Shown: positions 23,282 to 32,818, counted from the stretch's first letter. The stretch: DNA of 64,000 bases from Dryocola sp032000125 (GCA_032000125.1 DAMALH010000001.1:62001-126000); one strand, 5' to 3'. A program made the numbers and translations. Notes: generated by a model not told the origin, from the letters alone.

Positions 23282-25945
23282 TTACGCCAGACGCGGGTTA
23301 ACTTTATCTGCATCGATGTTGAATTTGGTAATTGCGTCCGCAACCACTTTCTTATCGATTTCGCCACGTTTAGCCAGTTCGCCCAGTGCTGCTACAACCA
23401 CGTAAGAAGCATCAACTTCGAAGTGGTGACGCAGGTTTTCGCGGCTGTCTGAACGACCGAAGCCGTCAGTACCCAGTACGCGATAATCATCAGCTGGAAC
23501 GTAAGTACGAACCTGCTCAGCGAACAGTTTCATATAGTCAGTAGACGCCACCGCTGGCGCGTCGTTCATCACCTGAGCGATGTACGGAACGCGTGGAGTT
23601 TCCATTGGGTGCAGCATGTTCCAGCGCTCACAATCCTGGCCATCACGAGCCAGTTCAGTGAAGGAGGTCACGCTGTACACGTCGGAACCGACACCGTAGT
23701 CCTTCGCCAGGATCTGTGCGGCTTCACGCACGTGACGCAGGATAGAGCCGGAGCCCAGCAGCTGAACTTTACCTTTGCTACCTTCAACAGTTTCGAGTTT
23801 GTAGATACCTTTACGGATACCTTCCTCGGCACCTGCTGGCATTGCCGGCATGTGGTAGTTTTCGTTCAGGGTGGTGATGTAGTAGTAAATGTTCTCTTGC
23901 GCTTCACCGTACATGCGCTGCAGACCGTCATGCATGATGACTGCCACTTCGTACGCGTAAGACGGGTCGTAAGAGATACAGTTAGGGATAGTTAGAGACT
24001 GAATGTGGCTGTGACCATCTTCGTGCTGCAGACCTTCACCGTTCAGGGTCGTACGACCGGAAGTACCACCTACCAGGAAGCCGCGAGCCTGTTGGTCGCC
24101 AGCCTGCCAGCACAGGTCACCGATACGCTGGAAACCGAACATGGAGTAGTAGATGTAGAACGGGATCATCGGCAGGTTGTTGGTGCTGTAAGAGGTCGCA
24201 GCAGCCAACCAGGATGCGCCTGCGCCCAGCTCGTTGATCCCTTCCTGCAGAATCTGGCCTTTCTCGTCTTCTTTATAGTATGCAACCTGCTCACGGTCCT
24301 GCGGCGTGTACTGCTGGCCGTTCGGGCTGTAGATACCGATTTGACGGAACAGACCTTCCATACCGAAAGTACGCGCTTCGTCGGCGATAATCGGCACCAG
24401 ACGATCTTTGATCGACTTGTTCTTCAGCATCACGTTCAGGGCACGCACGAAGGCGATGGTGGTGGAGATCTCTTTATTCTGCTCTTCGAGCAGCTGGGAG
24501 AAATCTTCCAGCGCAGGCAGTTCCAGCTTCTCGGAGAAGTTCGGCTGACGAGACGGCAGGTAGCCTTTCAGCGCCTGGCGGCGTTCGTGCAGGTATTTGT
24601 GTTCTTCAGAACCTTCCGGGAAGGTGATGTAAGACAGTTTTTCAACCTGCTCATCGGTTACCGGAACATTGAAACGGTCGCGGATATAGCGCACGCCGTC
24701 CATGTTCATTTTCTTCACCTGGTGGGCGATGTTTTTACCTTCGGCGGTATCACCCATGCCGTAACCTTTGATGGTATGGGCCAGGATTACGGTCGCTTTA
24801 CCTTTGGTTTCCTGCGCTTTTTTCAGTGCCGCATAGACTTTCTTCGGATCGTGACCGCCGCGGTTCAGCGCCCAGATCTGCTCGTCAGTCCAGTCTGCAA
24901 CCAGCGCTGCGGTTTCAGGATATTTACCGAAGAAGTGCTCGCGAACGTAGGCACCGTCTTTGGATTTGAAGGTCTGGTAGTCGCCGTCAACGGTTTCGTT
25001 CATCAGCTGGATAAGCTTACCGCTGGTGTCTTTACGCAGCAGTTCGTCCCAACGGCTGCCCCACATCACCTTGATAACGTTCCAGCCAGCGCCGCTGAAG
25101 ATACCTTCCAGCTCGTTGATGATCTTACCGTTGCCGGTTACCGGACCATCCAGACGCTGCAGGTTACAGTTGATGATGAAGCACAGGTTGTCCAGCTTCT
25201 CACGGGTTGCGATGGTGATCGCACCTTTAGATTCTGGCTCATCCATTTCACCGTCGCCCAGGAAGGCGTAAACGGTCTGCTGAGAGGTGTCTTTCAGGCC
25301 ACGGTGTTCCAGATATTTCAGGAATTTAGCCTGATAGATCGCACCGATTGGACCCAGACCCATAGATACGGTCGGGAACTGCCAGAATTCAGGCATCAGT
25401 TTAGGGTGCGGGTAAGAAGACAGGCCTTTACCGTGAACTTCCTGACGGAAGTTGTTCATCTGCTCTTCAGTCAGACGACCTTCCAGGAACGCACGTGCGT
25501 AAATACCCGGAGAGATGTGGCCCTGGAAGTACACCAGATCGCCGCCGTCTTTTTCGTTGCGAGCGCGGAAGAAGTGGTTAAAGCACACTTCGTAAACGGT
25601 CGCGGAAGACTGGAAGGAAGCCATGTGGCCGCCAAGCTCCAGGTCTTTCTTGGACGCGCGCAGAACGGTCATGATGGCGTTCCAGCGGATGGCAGAACGA
25701 ATGCGACGTTCCAGATCCAGATTGCCCGGGTATTCCGGCTCATCTTCAACGGCAATAGTGTTTACGTAGTTGGCTACACCAGTACCAGCAGCCACTTTAA
25801 CGCCGCCTTTGCGGGCCTCGGACAATAGCTGGTCGATGAGATACTGAGCACGCTCAACACCTTCTTCACGGATGACCGATTCGATCGCCTGTTGCCAGTC
25901 GCGAGTTTCGATCGGATCCACGTCATTTTGGAGACGTTCTGACAT
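23282..25945 (-). CDS. aceE: pyruvate dehydrogenase E1 component
   Basis: AceE is the homodimeric thiamin-diphosphate E1 that decarboxylates pyruvate and acetylates the lipoyl groups of AceF. The ThDP-Mg motif is seen as GDGEMDEPES followed by NCNLQ. The length is 887 residues, as in E. coli. The N terminus MSERLQNDVDPIETRDW is conserved. It is the first enzyme gene of the operon, 123 nt after pdhR, and a strong hairpin lies in that gap. Confidence 0.98.
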   Translation of the reverse strand: MSERLQNDVDPIETRDWQQAIESVIREEGVERAQYLIDQLLSEARKGGVKVAAGTGVANYVNTIAVEDEPEYPGNLDLERRIRSAIRWNAIMTVLRASKKDLELGGHMASFQSSATVYEVCFNHFFRARNEKDGGDLVYFQGHISPGIYARAFLEGRLTEEQMNNFRQEVHGKGLSSYPHPKLMPEFWQFPTVSMGLGPIGAIYQAKFLKYLEHRGLKDTSQQTVYAFLGDGEMDEPESKGAITIATREKLDNLCFIINCNLQRLDGPVTGNGKIINELEGIFSGAGWNVIKVMWGSRWDELLRKDTSGKLIQLMNETVDGDYQTFKSKDGAYVREHFFGKYPETAALVADWTDEQIWALNRGGHDPKKVYAALKKAQETKGKATVILAHTIKGYGMGDTAEGKNIAHQVKKMNMDGVRYIRDRFNVPVTDEQVEKLSYITFPEGSEEHKYLHERRQALKGYLPSRQPNFSEKLELPALEDFSQLLEEQNKEISTTIAFVRALNVMLKNKSIKDRLVPIIADEARTFGMEGLFRQIGIYSPNGQQYTPQDREQVAYYKEDEKGQILQEGINELGAGASWLAAATSYSTNNLPMIPFYIYYSMFGFQRIGDLCWQAGDQQARGFLVGGTSGRTTLNGEGLQHEDGHSHIQSLTIPNCISYDPSYAYEVAVIMHDGLQRMYGEAQENIYYYITTLNENYHMPAMPAGAEEGIRKGIYKLETVEGSKGKVQLLGSGSILRHVREAAQILAKDYGVGSDVYSVTSFTELARDGQDCERWNMLHPMETPRVPYIAQVMNDAPAVASTDYMKLFAEQVRTYVPADDYRVLGTDGFGRSDSRENLRHHFEVDASYVVVAALGELAKRGEIDKKVVADAITKFNIDADKVNPRLA

Positions 25946-25984
25946 GGGGGTATTCCTTATCTATCTAATACGTTGATTTGTCTG

Positions 25985-26032
25985 GAACCTGTCCCATTGT
26001 GCTCTTCAGCAAGAACACAATAAGACAGGTTC
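25985..26032. ncRNA. long hairpin between pdhR and aceE
   Basis: GAACCTGTC pairs with GACAGGTTC, and inside it ATTGTG/CACAAT and TCTT/AAGA also pair, giving an almost continuous hairpin of about 48 nt. There is no U run, so it is probably an RNA processing or stability element in the aceE leader. I recall that an E. coli RNA candidate, tp2, was mapped to this interval, but I cannot confirm that this is the same thing. Confidence 0.5.
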
Positions 26033-26068
26033 TGCGTTTAGTTGCCGCGCTCTAAAAGTACCTGGCGC

Positions 26069-26833
26069 TTAATCCTTTCGTTGCTGTATGCGGCGTAATG
26101 AACGTTCGCGACGCGATTGTTCACGGCTGCGGTCCAGCAAGATTTCCTCAATGAAAGCCAGGTGACGGTGCGACGCTTCGCGCGCCTGCTCCGGTTCCCC
26201 GGCCATTATCGCCTCGAATATTCGGGTGCGATGGTTGCTTACCAGTGGGAGCATCTCCCGACGGGCATACAACAATTCAAAATTCTGACGAACGTTCTGG
26301 GCCAGCATCGGCTCCATGCAGCGTAGCAGATGGAGGAGCACCACATTGTGTGCCGCTTCGGTGACGGCAATTTGATACTGGACGACGGCGCTGGACTCGG
26401 CGTCTAAATCGCCGGACTGCTGTGCCCGTTCAATGGCCTGATGCAGCTCGCGGATACGCACGCGATCTTCATCAGTGCTGCGAAGGGCAGCGTAATAGGC
26501 CGCAATACCTTCCAGCGCGTGACGGGTCTCAAGCAGGTCAAACTGGGATTCTGGGTGGTCAGAGAGAAGTTCTACCAGCGGATCGCTGAAGCTCTGCCAC
26601 AGGCTGTTTTGCACAAAGGTTCCGCCGCCCTGGCGACGAAGCAGCAAGCCCTTTGCTTCGAGGCGTTGAATCGCCTCACGCAGAGAGGGACGTGAAACGT
26701 CGAACTGTTTTGCCAGTTCGCGTTCTGGCGGAAGTTTCTCACCCGGGCGCAGAGTCCCTTCGAGGATTAAAAACTCCAGCTGCTGCTCAATCACATCAGA
26801 TAGTTTTGGTTGGCGAATTTTGCTGTAGGCCAT
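26069..26833 (-). CDS. pdhR: pyruvate-responsive repressor PdhR
   Basis: PdhR is a FadR-subfamily GntR regulator of 254 residues that represses its own operon and respiratory genes, and is released by pyruvate. The winged helix covers about residues 10-75 (LPPERELAKQFDVSRPSLREA, with RQGGGTFV as the wing). The C-terminal FCD effector domain follows. It is the first gene of the pdhR-aceE-aceF-lpd operon. Its operator lies 33 bp upstream. Confidence 0.97.
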   Translation of the reverse strand: MAYSKIRQPKLSDVIEQQLEFLILEGTLRPGEKLPPERELAKQFDVSRPSLREAIQRLEAKGLLLRRQGGGTFVQNSLWQSFSDPLVELLSDHPESQFDLLETRHALEGIAAYYAALRSTDEDRVRIRELHQAIERAQQSGDLDAESSAVVQYQIAVTEAAHNVVLLHLLRCMEPMLAQNVRQNFELLYARREMLPLVSNHRTRIFEAIMAGEPEQAREASHRHLAFIEEILLDRSREQSRRERSLRRIQQRKD

Positions 26834-27389
26834 ATTCCCTGTCTTACGCCTTTTTGCCCGGAGTCAATTGGTCTTACCAATTTATATTTCGTATCGCTAA
26901 AGTAACAAAGTATTCACCTTCTGTCCATATTGGTTTTGATTGAAATCAGTAAAGCACGCACTTTTTAACAATATTACGGATGCAACGTTTCAATCATGTA
27001 ACTTCGCACAAAACTTATGATTACTCACAAAGTGGCAGTTTTAACTTTTATAAAAAGGTCATATTTCACGTTCCTTCTCATCTGAACCGATTCAACTCCT
27101 TTATATATGAATATAAATTCAAATTTGTCGTACCTCCTTTGGTAAATAACCGGGTGGTAAGAAAAGGGAGGCTTATTGACGGTTGGTTTCTTTTTATCCA
27201 ACTCGTCACGGCGAGAAAAGAAAGCAGGTGCAAACGCTGGCGCTTAACACTATTCTTGGCGCTGCGGTAGTCCAAAGAGCAAAATACCGGGATTAACAAC
27301 CGTAAAAAAAAGACTACACCTTACGGAATAGCAAAATTACACACGCCGTTACGAGCGTATAAAAACAATCACAATCACGAGGTTTATCG
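26834..27389. promoter_or_regulatory. pdhR-aroP divergent intergenic region
   Basis: This region of 556 bp is markedly AT-rich compared with its flanks. It holds the PdhR operator at 26866 and must contain the promoters of pdhR (-) and aroP (+). An imperfect inverted repeat (TTTCTTTT and AAAAGAAA around CTCG-TCACGG-CGAG) lies at 27187-27226. TyrR boxes are expected for aroP but I could not find a convincing one. The short frames here are not convincing genes. Confidence 0.5.
26866..26882. promoter_or_regulatory. PdhR operator
   Basis: AATTGGTCTTACCAATT matches the PdhR consensus palindrome (AATTGGT, 3 nt, ACCAATT) exactly. It is 33 bp upstream of the pdhR start, so it should mediate autoregulation of the operon. 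Confidence 0.93.
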
Positions 27390-28763
27390 ATGGATGGTCA
27401 ACAGCAAGGCGGCGACACGCTAAAGCGCGGCCTTAAAAACCGCCATATTCAGCTCATTGCGCTGGGTGGCGCTATCGGGACGGGCCTGTTTCTGGGCAGT
27501 GCCTCCGTCATTCAGTCTGCGGGACCGGGCATTATTCTGGGTTACGCAATCGCCGGGTTTATCGCATTTTTAATTATGCGCCAGCTAGGTGAAATGGTTG
27601 TTGAAGAACCGGTCGCCGGTTCATTTAGCCACTTTGCCTATAAATACTGGGGAGGCTTTGCCGGTTTTGCCTCCGGCTGGAACTACTGGGTGCTGTATGT
27701 CCTGGTCGCAATGGCAGAATTGACCGCCGTCGGAAAATACGTGCAGTTCTGGTGGCCAGAGATCCCAACCTGGGCTTCCGCCGCCGCTTTCTTCGTTCTG
27801 ATTAACGCCATCAACCTCACCAACGTCAAGGTGTTCGGGGAAATGGAGTTCTGGTTCGCCATCATCAAGGTTGTCGCGGTTGTCGCGATGATCCTCTTCG
27901 GCGGCTGGCTGCTGTTTAGCGACAGCGCAGGCCCGCAGGCAACGGTACGCAACCTCTGGGAACAAGGCGGTTTCCTGCCGCACGGCATGACGGGGCTGGT
28001 GATGATGATGGCAATCATCATGTTCTCGTTCGGCGGCCTGGAGCTGGTAGGCATCACGGCGGCCGAAGCAGATAACCCGGAAGTCAGCATCCCGAAAGCC
28101 ACCAATCAGGTTATCTACCGTATCCTGATTTTCTACGTGGGCTCGCTGGCGGTGCTGCTTTCACTGATGCCGTGGACACGTGTGACCGCAGATACCAGCC
28201 CGTTCGTGCTTATCTTCCATGAGCTGGGAGATACGCTTGTCGCTAACGCGCTGAATGTGGTGATCTTGACGGCTGCCCTGTCGGTCTACAATAGCTGCGT
28301 TTACTGTAACAGCCGCATGCTGTTCGGGCTTGCTCAGCAAGGTAACGCGCCTAAGGCGCTGCTTAAGGTTGATAAACGCGGGGTTCCGGTAGGCACCATC
28401 CTGGTTTCAGCCATCACCACCGCCCTGTGCGTGCTGATTAACTACATCATGCCTGGCGAAGCCTTCGGCTTACTGATGGCGCTCGTGGTTTCAGCGTTAG
28501 TGATTAACTGGGCGATGATAAGCCTTGCGCACATTAAATTCCGCCGTAAGAAAGACCAGCAGGGCGTGAAGACCCGCTTCCCGGCGCTGTTCTATCCGCT
28601 GGGTAACTGGATTTGCCTGCTGTTTATGGCGGGAATCCTGGTGATTATGGCGATTACGCCTGGCATGGCGATTTCCGTATGGCTGATCCCGGTCTGGGTG
28701 CTGATTTTGGGAATCGGTTACTGGATTAAAACTCAGCGTAGCGCGAAATCAGTTAAGGCCTAA
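27390..28763 (+). CDS. aroP: aromatic amino acid permease AroP
   Basis: AroP is an inner-membrane proton symporter for phenylalanine, tyrosine and tryptophan, of the amino acid/polyamine/organocation family. It has 457 residues and twelve predicted membrane helices. The family signature is at the start of helix 1 (RHIQLIALGGAIGTGLFLG). It is very similar to E. coli AroP over its length. It is divergent from pdhR and followed by a strong terminator. Confidence 0.96.
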   Translation: MDGQQQGGDTLKRGLKNRHIQLIALGGAIGTGLFLGSASVIQSAGPGIILGYAIAGFIAFLIMRQLGEMVVEEPVAGSFSHFAYKYWGGFAGFASGWNYWVLYVLVAMAELTAVGKYVQFWWPEIPTWASAAAFFVLINAINLTNVKVFGEMEFWFAIIKVVAVVAMILFGGWLLFSDSAGPQATVRNLWEQGGFLPHGMTGLVMMMAIIMFSFGGLELVGITAAEADNPEVSIPKATNQVIYRILIFYVGSLAVLLSLMPWTRVTADTSPFVLIFHELGDTLVANALNVVILTAALSVYNSCVYCNSRMLFGLAQQGNAPKALLKVDKRGVPVGTILVSAITTALCVLINYIMPGEAFGLLMALVVSALVINWAMISLAHIKFRRKKDQQGVKTRFPALFYPLGNWICLLFMAGILVIMAITPGMAISVWLIPVWVLILGIGYWIKTQRSAKSVKA

Positions 28764-28778
28764 GCTTCATCTGTTTTT

Positions 28779-28808
28779 AAAGCGCCCGCTTGCCGAAGCG
28801 GGCGCTTT
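28779..28808 (+). terminator. terminator after aroP
   Basis: A perfect 13-bp stem (AAAGCGCCCGCTT/AAGCGGGCGCTTT) with loop GCCG lies 16 nt past the stop and is followed by GTTAT. Confidence 0.8.
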
Positions 28809-28931
28809 GTTATCTGCCTCACACTTTCCTCTCGACGACACGATTGTCCATCTCTGCAACGTTTTCCTGCTGCGCAAATTTCATATGTCAGACCAATAAT
28901 CTTGTCCATATTCTGGTCAGGAGCGTTGTTA

Positions 28932-30332
28932 ATGGAAAACGGCAAATTATCTGTAAAAGAAAAAATCGGTTACGGGATGGGTGATGCCGGCTGCAATATT
29001 ATCTTCGGCGCCATTATGTTGTTTGTTAATTATTTTTATACCGACATTTTCGGCCTGGCTCCGGCGCTGGTGGGCGTGCTTTTACTTTCAGTTCGCGTAA
29101 TCGACGCGATAACCGACCCGATAATGGGCGCAATTGCCGACCGTACCCAAAGCCGCTGGGGGCGGTTTCGTCCATGGCTTTTGTGGATAGCCTTCCCCTT
29201 TGCCTGCTTTAGCGTGCTGATGTTTACCACCCCGGACTGGAGCTATAACAGCAAAGTTATCTATGCCTTTGTTACCTATTTCCTGCTTTCTTTGACATAC
29301 ACCGCTATTAATATTCCCTACTGCTCGCTGGGCAGCGTTATCACCAACGATCCAAAAGAGCGGGTAGCGTGCCAGTCTTACCGCTTTGTGATGGTTGGTA
29401 TCGCAACGCTCGTTCTTTCTTTAACGCTGCTGCCGATGGTGGACTGGTTTGGCGGCGGCGATAAAGCCAAAGGCTATCAGTGGGCCATGACGGTGCTCGC
29501 CCTGCTGGGCATGTGTATGTTCCTGTTTTGTTTCTCAAGCGTGCGCGAACGTATCCGTCCGGCAGTGCCAAGCAACGACGACCTTAAGGCCGACTTAAAG
29601 GACGTCTGGAAAAACGATCAGTGGGTACGCATTTTGCTGCTGACGTTATGCAACGTCTGTCCCGGCTTTATTCGCATGGCGGCCACCATGTATTACGTCA
29701 CCTGGGTAATGGAGCAGAGCACCAGCTTTGCAACTTTATTTATCAGCCTCGGCGTTATCGGCATGATGGGCGGCAGCATGCTCGCCAAGGTACTCACTGA
29801 CCGCTTCTGCAAGCTGAAAGTATTTTTCTGGACGAATATCGCGCTGGCGATTTTCTCCAGCGGCTTCTATTTCCTCGACCCGCACGCCACCGCGCTGATT
29901 GTTGTAATGTACTTCCTGCTTAACGTGCTGCATCAGATCCCTTCCCCGCTGCACTGGTCGCTGATGGCCGACGTGGACGACTATGGTGAATGGAAAACCG
30001 GCAAACGCATCACCGGCATCAGCTTCTCCGGCAATCTGTTCTTCCTCAAAGTGGGCCTGGCGGTAGCGGGCGCAATGGTCGGCTTCTTACTTTCCTGGTA
30101 CGGCTACGACGCGGGAGCAAAACAGCAGGGACCCGATGCGCTTAACGGTATCGTCATGCTGTTTACGGTCATCCCGGGCGTAGGCTATCTCATTACCGCA
30201 GGGGTGGTTCGTTTGCTGAAAGTCGACCGCGAGCTGATGAAAACGATTCAGGCCGACCTGGAAAAACGCCGCATTAATTATCGTGAGCTCAATCAATATC
30301 AGGACAGCAAGCCAGTCGAAGTCAAACCTTAA
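28932..30332 (+). CDS. GPH-family glycoside-cation symporter (YagG/XynT-like)
   Basis: This is a sodium- or proton-coupled sugar transporter of the glycoside-pentoside-hexuronide family. It has 466 residues, about twelve membrane helices and the family motif RTQSRWGRFRPW after helix 2. By recall it is most like E. coli YagG, a putative xyloside transporter encoded next to a GH43 enzyme. The start ATG (MENGKLSVKEKIGYGMGDAG) follows CAGGAG by 9 nt. A GH43 gene begins 10 nt after it, so imported oligosaccharides are probably cut in the cytoplasm. The likely substrate is an arabino- or xylo-oligosaccharide, but this is inference. It is an insertion between aroP and ampE relative to E. coli. Confidence 0.9.
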   Translation: MENGKLSVKEKIGYGMGDAGCNIIFGAIMLFVNYFYTDIFGLAPALVGVLLLSVRVIDAITDPIMGAIADRTQSRWGRFRPWLLWIAFPFACFSVLMFTTPDWSYNSKVIYAFVTYFLLSLTYTAINIPYCSLGSVITNDPKERVACQSYRFVMVGIATLVLSLTLLPMVDWFGGGDKAKGYQWAMTVLALLGMCMFLFCFSSVRERIRPAVPSNDDLKADLKDVWKNDQWVRILLLTLCNVCPGFIRMAATMYYVTWVMEQSTSFATLFISLGVIGMMGGSMLAKVLTDRFCKLKVFFWTNIALAIFSSGFYFLDPHATALIVVMYFLLNVLHQIPSPLHWSLMADVDDYGEWKTGKRITGISFSGNLFFLKVGLAVAGAMVGFLLSWYGYDAGAKQQGPDALNGIVMLFTVIPGVGYLITAGVVRLLKVDRELMKTIQADLEKRRINYRELNQYQDSKPVEVKP

Positions 30333-30342
30333 GGAACGCAGC

Positions 30343-31299
30343 ATGACGAAAAATCAGTGGCCCAATCCTTTTATCGAGCAGCGAGCCGATCCCTTCATTC
30401 TTCTGCATGAAGGGTGGTATTACTTTATTGCCTCCGTACCGGAATACGACAGGCTGGAGATTCGGCGCGCGGCGACCCTCAGCGAGCTGGCCCATGCCAG
30501 GGCAGCCGTCGTCTGGCGCAAACCTGAAACAGGCCCGATGAGCGAACTTATCTGGGCTCCTGAACTGCATCATGTGAACGGGAAATGGTACATCTACTTC
30601 GCGGCAGCCCATACGCAGGCGCTGGATAAACTCAACATGTTCCAGCATCGCATGTTTGCCCTGGAATGCGCGGACGCGGACCCGCTAACCGGTAAGTGGA
30701 CCGAAAAAGGCCAGATCAAAACGCAGTTTGATTCTTTCTGCCTTGATGCCACAACCTTCGCGCATCAGGGTAAACAGTGGTATCTGTGGGCGCAAAAGGA
30801 TCCGAACATTCCCGGCAACTCAAACCTTTATCTCGCCGAAATGCAGACGCCCTGGGCAATAAAAGGCGAACCGGTCATGCTGAGCAAACCGGAGCTGGAA
30901 TGGGAGTGCCGCGGCTTTATGGTTAATGAAGGGCCTGCGGTAGTGACACACGGCGAAAAGCTGTTTGTCAGCTATTCTGCCAGCGCCACGGACGAGAATT
31001 ATTGCCTGGGGCTGCTGTGGATAGATTTGGCAGCCGATCCAACAAAGGCAACCAACTGGCATAAATCAAAGCAGCCGGTGTTTATTACCAGCTATGAAAA
31101 CAAACAGTACGGGCCGGGCCACAACAGCTTTACCAGAACGAAAGAAGGTGAGGACGTGCTGGTGTACCACGCGCGAAATTATACGCAAATTGAGGGCGAC
31201 CCGCTTTATGACCCTAATCGCCATACCCGGCTGAAGAAAATTATTTGGGATGAGGACGGAATGCCCGTGTTTGGCACCCCGCCCGCCGACACGCCTTAA
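30343..31299 (+). CDS. GH43-family glycosidase, probable alpha-L-arabinofuranosidase
   Basis: This is a five-bladed propeller glycosidase of 318 residues without a signal peptide, so it is cytoplasmic. The three catalytic acids of family GH43 appear as RADPF (D16, base), CLDATTF (D135, pKa tuner) and NEGPAV (E196, acid). The pattern is closer to arabinofuranosidases than to the longer YagH-type xylosidases. The ATG at 30343 follows AAGGAACGCAGC. It is in an operon with the GPH transporter. No sugar-specific regulator is adjacent. The specificity is uncertain. Confidence 0.85.
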   Translation: MTKNQWPNPFIEQRADPFILLHEGWYYFIASVPEYDRLEIRRAATLSELAHARAAVVWRKPETGPMSELIWAPELHHVNGKWYIYFAAAHTQALDKLNMFQHRMFALECADADPLTGKWTEKGQIKTQFDSFCLDATTFAHQGKQWYLWAQKDPNIPGNSNLYLAEMQTPWAIKGEPVMLSKPELEWECRGFMVNEGPAVVTHGEKLFVSYSASATDENYCLGLLWIDLAADPTKATNWHKSKQPVFITSYENKQYGPGHNSFTRTKEGEDVLVYHARNYTQIEGDPLYDPNRHTRLKKIIWDEDGMPVFGTPPADTP

Positions 31300-31306
31300 T
31301 GACAAA

Positions 31307-31334
31307 CGGCACTCTGGCCTCAGACCAGAGTGCC
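31307..31334. terminator. stem-loop between the GH43 gene and ampE
   Basis: CGGCACTCTGG and CCAGAGTGCCG pair perfectly around CCTCAGA. It overlaps the last codons of ampE (-) and lies just past the GH43 stop. There is little U run on either strand, so its strength as a terminator is uncertain. Confidence 0.55.
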
Positions 31335-32174
31335 GTAAATCGTCAGCAATGCCACCACGACCACGATCGCAAACGACGTCTTCTTGGCCATGGAAACGGC
31401 GGCTTTTGGCGTTTTAATTTTGTCATGGTGCGGTTCACGTGCCAGCGAAAATTGCGCAAGCCGGGTCAGCACCTGGTATTGAGAAGAGTGGCGATCCGCA
31501 AGCGTTGCAAACCATGCCGGCAGGGCCTTCTCACCGTGTCCCAGCAGGGCGTAAGCCACGCCAACTAAACGAACCGGCACCCAATCAAGCACATGTAAAA
31601 TAGCGTCGATACCCGAGAGCAAACGCTGGTGCGGCGTATGGTGGCGAGCAAGCCAGGTTTGCCACGCGCGAAGGAAAGCATACCCGGCAAGCGTAACCGG
31701 CCCCCACAATCCTCCGACGATAAACCAGAAAATCGGAGCGAGATAAAAACGGAAGTTAATCCACAACAGCGCATTCTGTAGCTCTTTGAGGTATTCACGC
31801 TCATCGCAGTCAGGCGGCACGCCGTGAATCAGCGTCAGTTCGTTAGCCATCATATCGCGCGCGTGCAAGTCGTCGCGGCTGGCGGCCTGCAAATAGGCGT
31901 GGTAATGCAGACGAACCTGCCCTGCTCCAATACACAACACGCCAAGTGCAATCCAGAACACCAACAGCGGAATGTTAAAGAACAGCCCCTGTAAAGCACG
32001 CACGCAAAGGAAAACCACCAGCATGCACAGCGCCGTCATCAATATCGTACGCAGCATAGAAAAATGTTTTACCCGCCGGAAGATAACCTCCAGGCGATGA
32101 TCTAACTGCCAGTGCTCGCCCATCTTAAACAGGCGCTCCCAGAGCGTGACCAGTAAAAGTGTAAAAAGCGTCAT
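31320..32174 (-). CDS. ampE: AmpE, inner-membrane protein
   Basis: AmpE is an integral membrane protein of 284 residues, the same length as in E. coli, with hydrophobic segments near residues 1-15, 40-85, 145-165 and the C terminus. It is encoded with AmpD and was described as a sensory transducer in beta-lactamase regulation, but its biochemical role is unclear. Its start overlaps the end of ampD by 4 nt. Confidence 0.93.
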   Translation of the reverse strand: MTLFTLLLVTLWERLFKMGEHWQLDHRLEVIFRRVKHFSMLRTILMTALCMLVVFLCVRALQGLFFNIPLLVFWIALGVLCIGAGQVRLHYHAYLQAASRDDLHARDMMANELTLIHGVPPDCDEREYLKELQNALLWINFRFYLAPIFWFIVGGLWGPVTLAGYAFLRAWQTWLARHHTPHQRLLSGIDAILHVLDWVPVRLVGVAYALLGHGEKALPAWFATLADRHSSQYQVLTRLAQFSLAREPHHDKIKTPKAAVSMAKKTSFAIVVVVALLTIYGTLV

Positions 32175-32734
32175 GTCATCTCCTTATTCGACGTGACTGC
32201 TAACAACTGACGAAAACGCGCCCAGTCAAAAGAAGAACCGGGATCGGTTTTACGTCCGGGTGCGATATCGCAATGGCCCGTCATATTTTCGGCAACGGAA
32301 GGATATTGCTGAATTAACAAGCGGGTAAGCGAGGTTAGCTGCTGATATTGCTCGTCAGTGTAGGGTAAGGTATCGGTACCTTCCAGTTCGATGCCGATAG
32401 AAAAATCGTTGCAGCGCTCCCTTCCCTGATAAACCGAGACGCCGGCATGCCAGGCTCGTTTATCAAAAGGCACATACTGCACAATTTCACCGTCGCGGCG
32501 AATCAAGCAATGCGCGGAGACCCGCAAATGGGCGATGCCAGCAAAATAGGGGTGAGCATCAGAATCAAGCTGGCCGGTAAATAAAGCATCAATCCATGGG
32601 CCGCCAAATTCGCCCGGCGGCAGACTGATGTTATGCACCACCAATAAAGAAGGGTTTTCGTCTTCCGGTCGGCAATCGAAATGGGGGGAAGGGACATGCT
32701 TCACGCCCACCAGCCAGCCGTTTAAAAGCCGCAT
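32171..32734 (-). CDS. ampD: N-acetyl-anhydromuramyl-L-alanine amidase AmpD
   Basis: AmpD is a cytoplasmic zinc amidase that removes the peptide from anhydro-muropeptides during wall recycling. Its loss derepresses ampC where AmpR is present. The zinc ligands are in VVHNISLPP (H34) and GHCDIAPGRKTDPG (H and D near 154 and 164 in E. coli). It has 187 residues, slightly longer than the 183 of E. coli. It is divergent from nadC, with 84 bp between start codons. Confidence 0.96.
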   Translation of the reverse strand: MRLLNGWLVGVKHVPSPHFDCRPEDENPSLLVVHNISLPPGEFGGPWIDALFTGQLDSDAHPYFAGIAHLRVSAHCLIRRDGEIVQYVPFDKRAWHAGVSVYQGRERCNDFSIGIELEGTDTLPYTDEQYQQLTSLTRLLIQQYPSVAENMTGHCDIAPGRKTDPGSSFDWARFRQLLAVTSNKEMT

Positions 32735-32818
32735 GCGGGATTCTCCTCAGTAGTGGTACTCGAAGTCGCATCAGAGTAGCATGTTTCGACCTTAACTTAG
32801 CCATTTCGGAGTTTTATC

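Noticed and set aside
24005..25828. A 607-codon open frame on the plus strand, antisense to aceE
   Set aside because: It is a shadow of the biased codon use of aceE. aceE itself is full length and highly conserved, and the frame has no recognisable protein.
26980..27270. A 96-codon frame in the pdhR-aroP gap
   Set aside because: It has AT-rich random-looking composition, lacks a ribosome site and lies within a promoter region.
27280..27389. TyrR boxes upstream of aroP
   Set aside because: They are expected from E. coli, but I could not find a TGTAAA-N6-TTTACA match good enough to report.
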